Below are positions 63,799 to 64,000 of a stretch of DNA of 64,000 bases, in pieces. This DNA is from Odontesthes bonariensis (taxonomy: Eukaryota; Chordata; Actinopteri; Atheriniformes; Atherinopsidae), in assembly GCF_027942865.1 (NCBI RefSeq), contig NC_134519.1, positions 18,758,248-18,822,247 of the forward strand, read 5' to 3'. Within the stretch, counting starts at the first letter, position 1; every line of letters starts with the position of its first letter. The notes under the pieces are model-generated. The model was not told the DNA's origin. It was given only the letters and a program-made list of their open reading frames with translations, and did not search any database. The position numbers and the translations under genes were made by a program.

Positions 63799-64000
63799 GT
63801 GAGTCTCTTGGAGCTATCGTCTTTCCAGCAGAGTAATGCAGACTTCCACTGTGTATGGAAGCCTTTTGGGGGTCTAGCATCTGTATAAAAAGCAGTAAAG
63901 ATGATATTGGGAGCTGAGTAGTGATAGATGCAATAGTATGGTACAATGTATCATTTTGTTATTTTCACTCTTGGGATGCCTACCACACAATTGAGTACTG
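63799..64000 (+). other. dsc2l intron 13 (partial)
   Basis: Intron sequence up to the window end; the next exon is not included. Confidence 0.85.

Overview
This is vertebrate genomic DNA, almost certainly from a ray-finned (teleost) fish. Its genes are split by GT-AG introns, and its proteins resemble vertebrate families closely. The non-coding DNA carries Tc1/mariner remnants, a non-LTR retrotransposon fragment, and a dispersed repeat (wording like 'ccatccattttctatacc') that I know from many teleost genomes. There are no bacterial features, so ribosome binding sites, operons and CRISPR arrays do not apply.

Layout. Bases 1-5.7 kb are intergenic and repeat-rich: a 3' tail of a LINE/SINE, a dispersed-repeat half, a decayed reverse-transcriptase fragment on the minus strand, and a degraded mariner copy with a Tc1 inverted repeat nested in it. 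From 5.98 to 34.97 kb lies a complete plus-strand slc22a23 gene (10 coding exons, 1019 codons plus stop), followed by a probable 3 kb 3' UTR. From 38.76 to 43.28 kb lies a complete plus-strand beta-tubulin gene (4 exons, 453 aa). From 54.21 down to 47.65 kb lies a complete minus-strand desmoglein gene (dsg2-like, 14 exons, 1096 aa). From 57.81 kb to the window end lies the 5' part of a plus-strand desmocollin gene (dsc2-like, 13 exons, first 681 codons), cut inside its transmembrane segment.

How the genes relate. Desmoglein and desmocollin are the two cadherin classes of the desmosome. They bind each other across cells and anchor keratin through plakoglobin and desmoplakin. Here they are transcribed away from each other across a 3.6 kb gap, the same outward orientation as the mammalian DSC/DSG cluster, and several internal exons have identical lengths, which marks them as tandem paralogues. 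SLC22A23 next to a beta-tubulin gene recalls human 6p25 (SLC22A23, PSMG4, TUBB2B, TUBB2A), but the desmosomal genes are on human chromosome 18. So this block joins two human segments.

I assembled all four gene models by hand from reading-frame continuity, GT-AG sites and remembered family sequences; each complete model sums to a multiple of three. No alignment or transcript data were available. No radically new system was found. The best leads are an approximately 470-residue Ser/Pro/Thr-rich cytosolic tail on Slc22a23, a (TCTA)22 microsatellite that forms the splice acceptor of a dsc2l exon, a nested Tc1 palindrome, and a basic C-terminus on the beta-tubulin.
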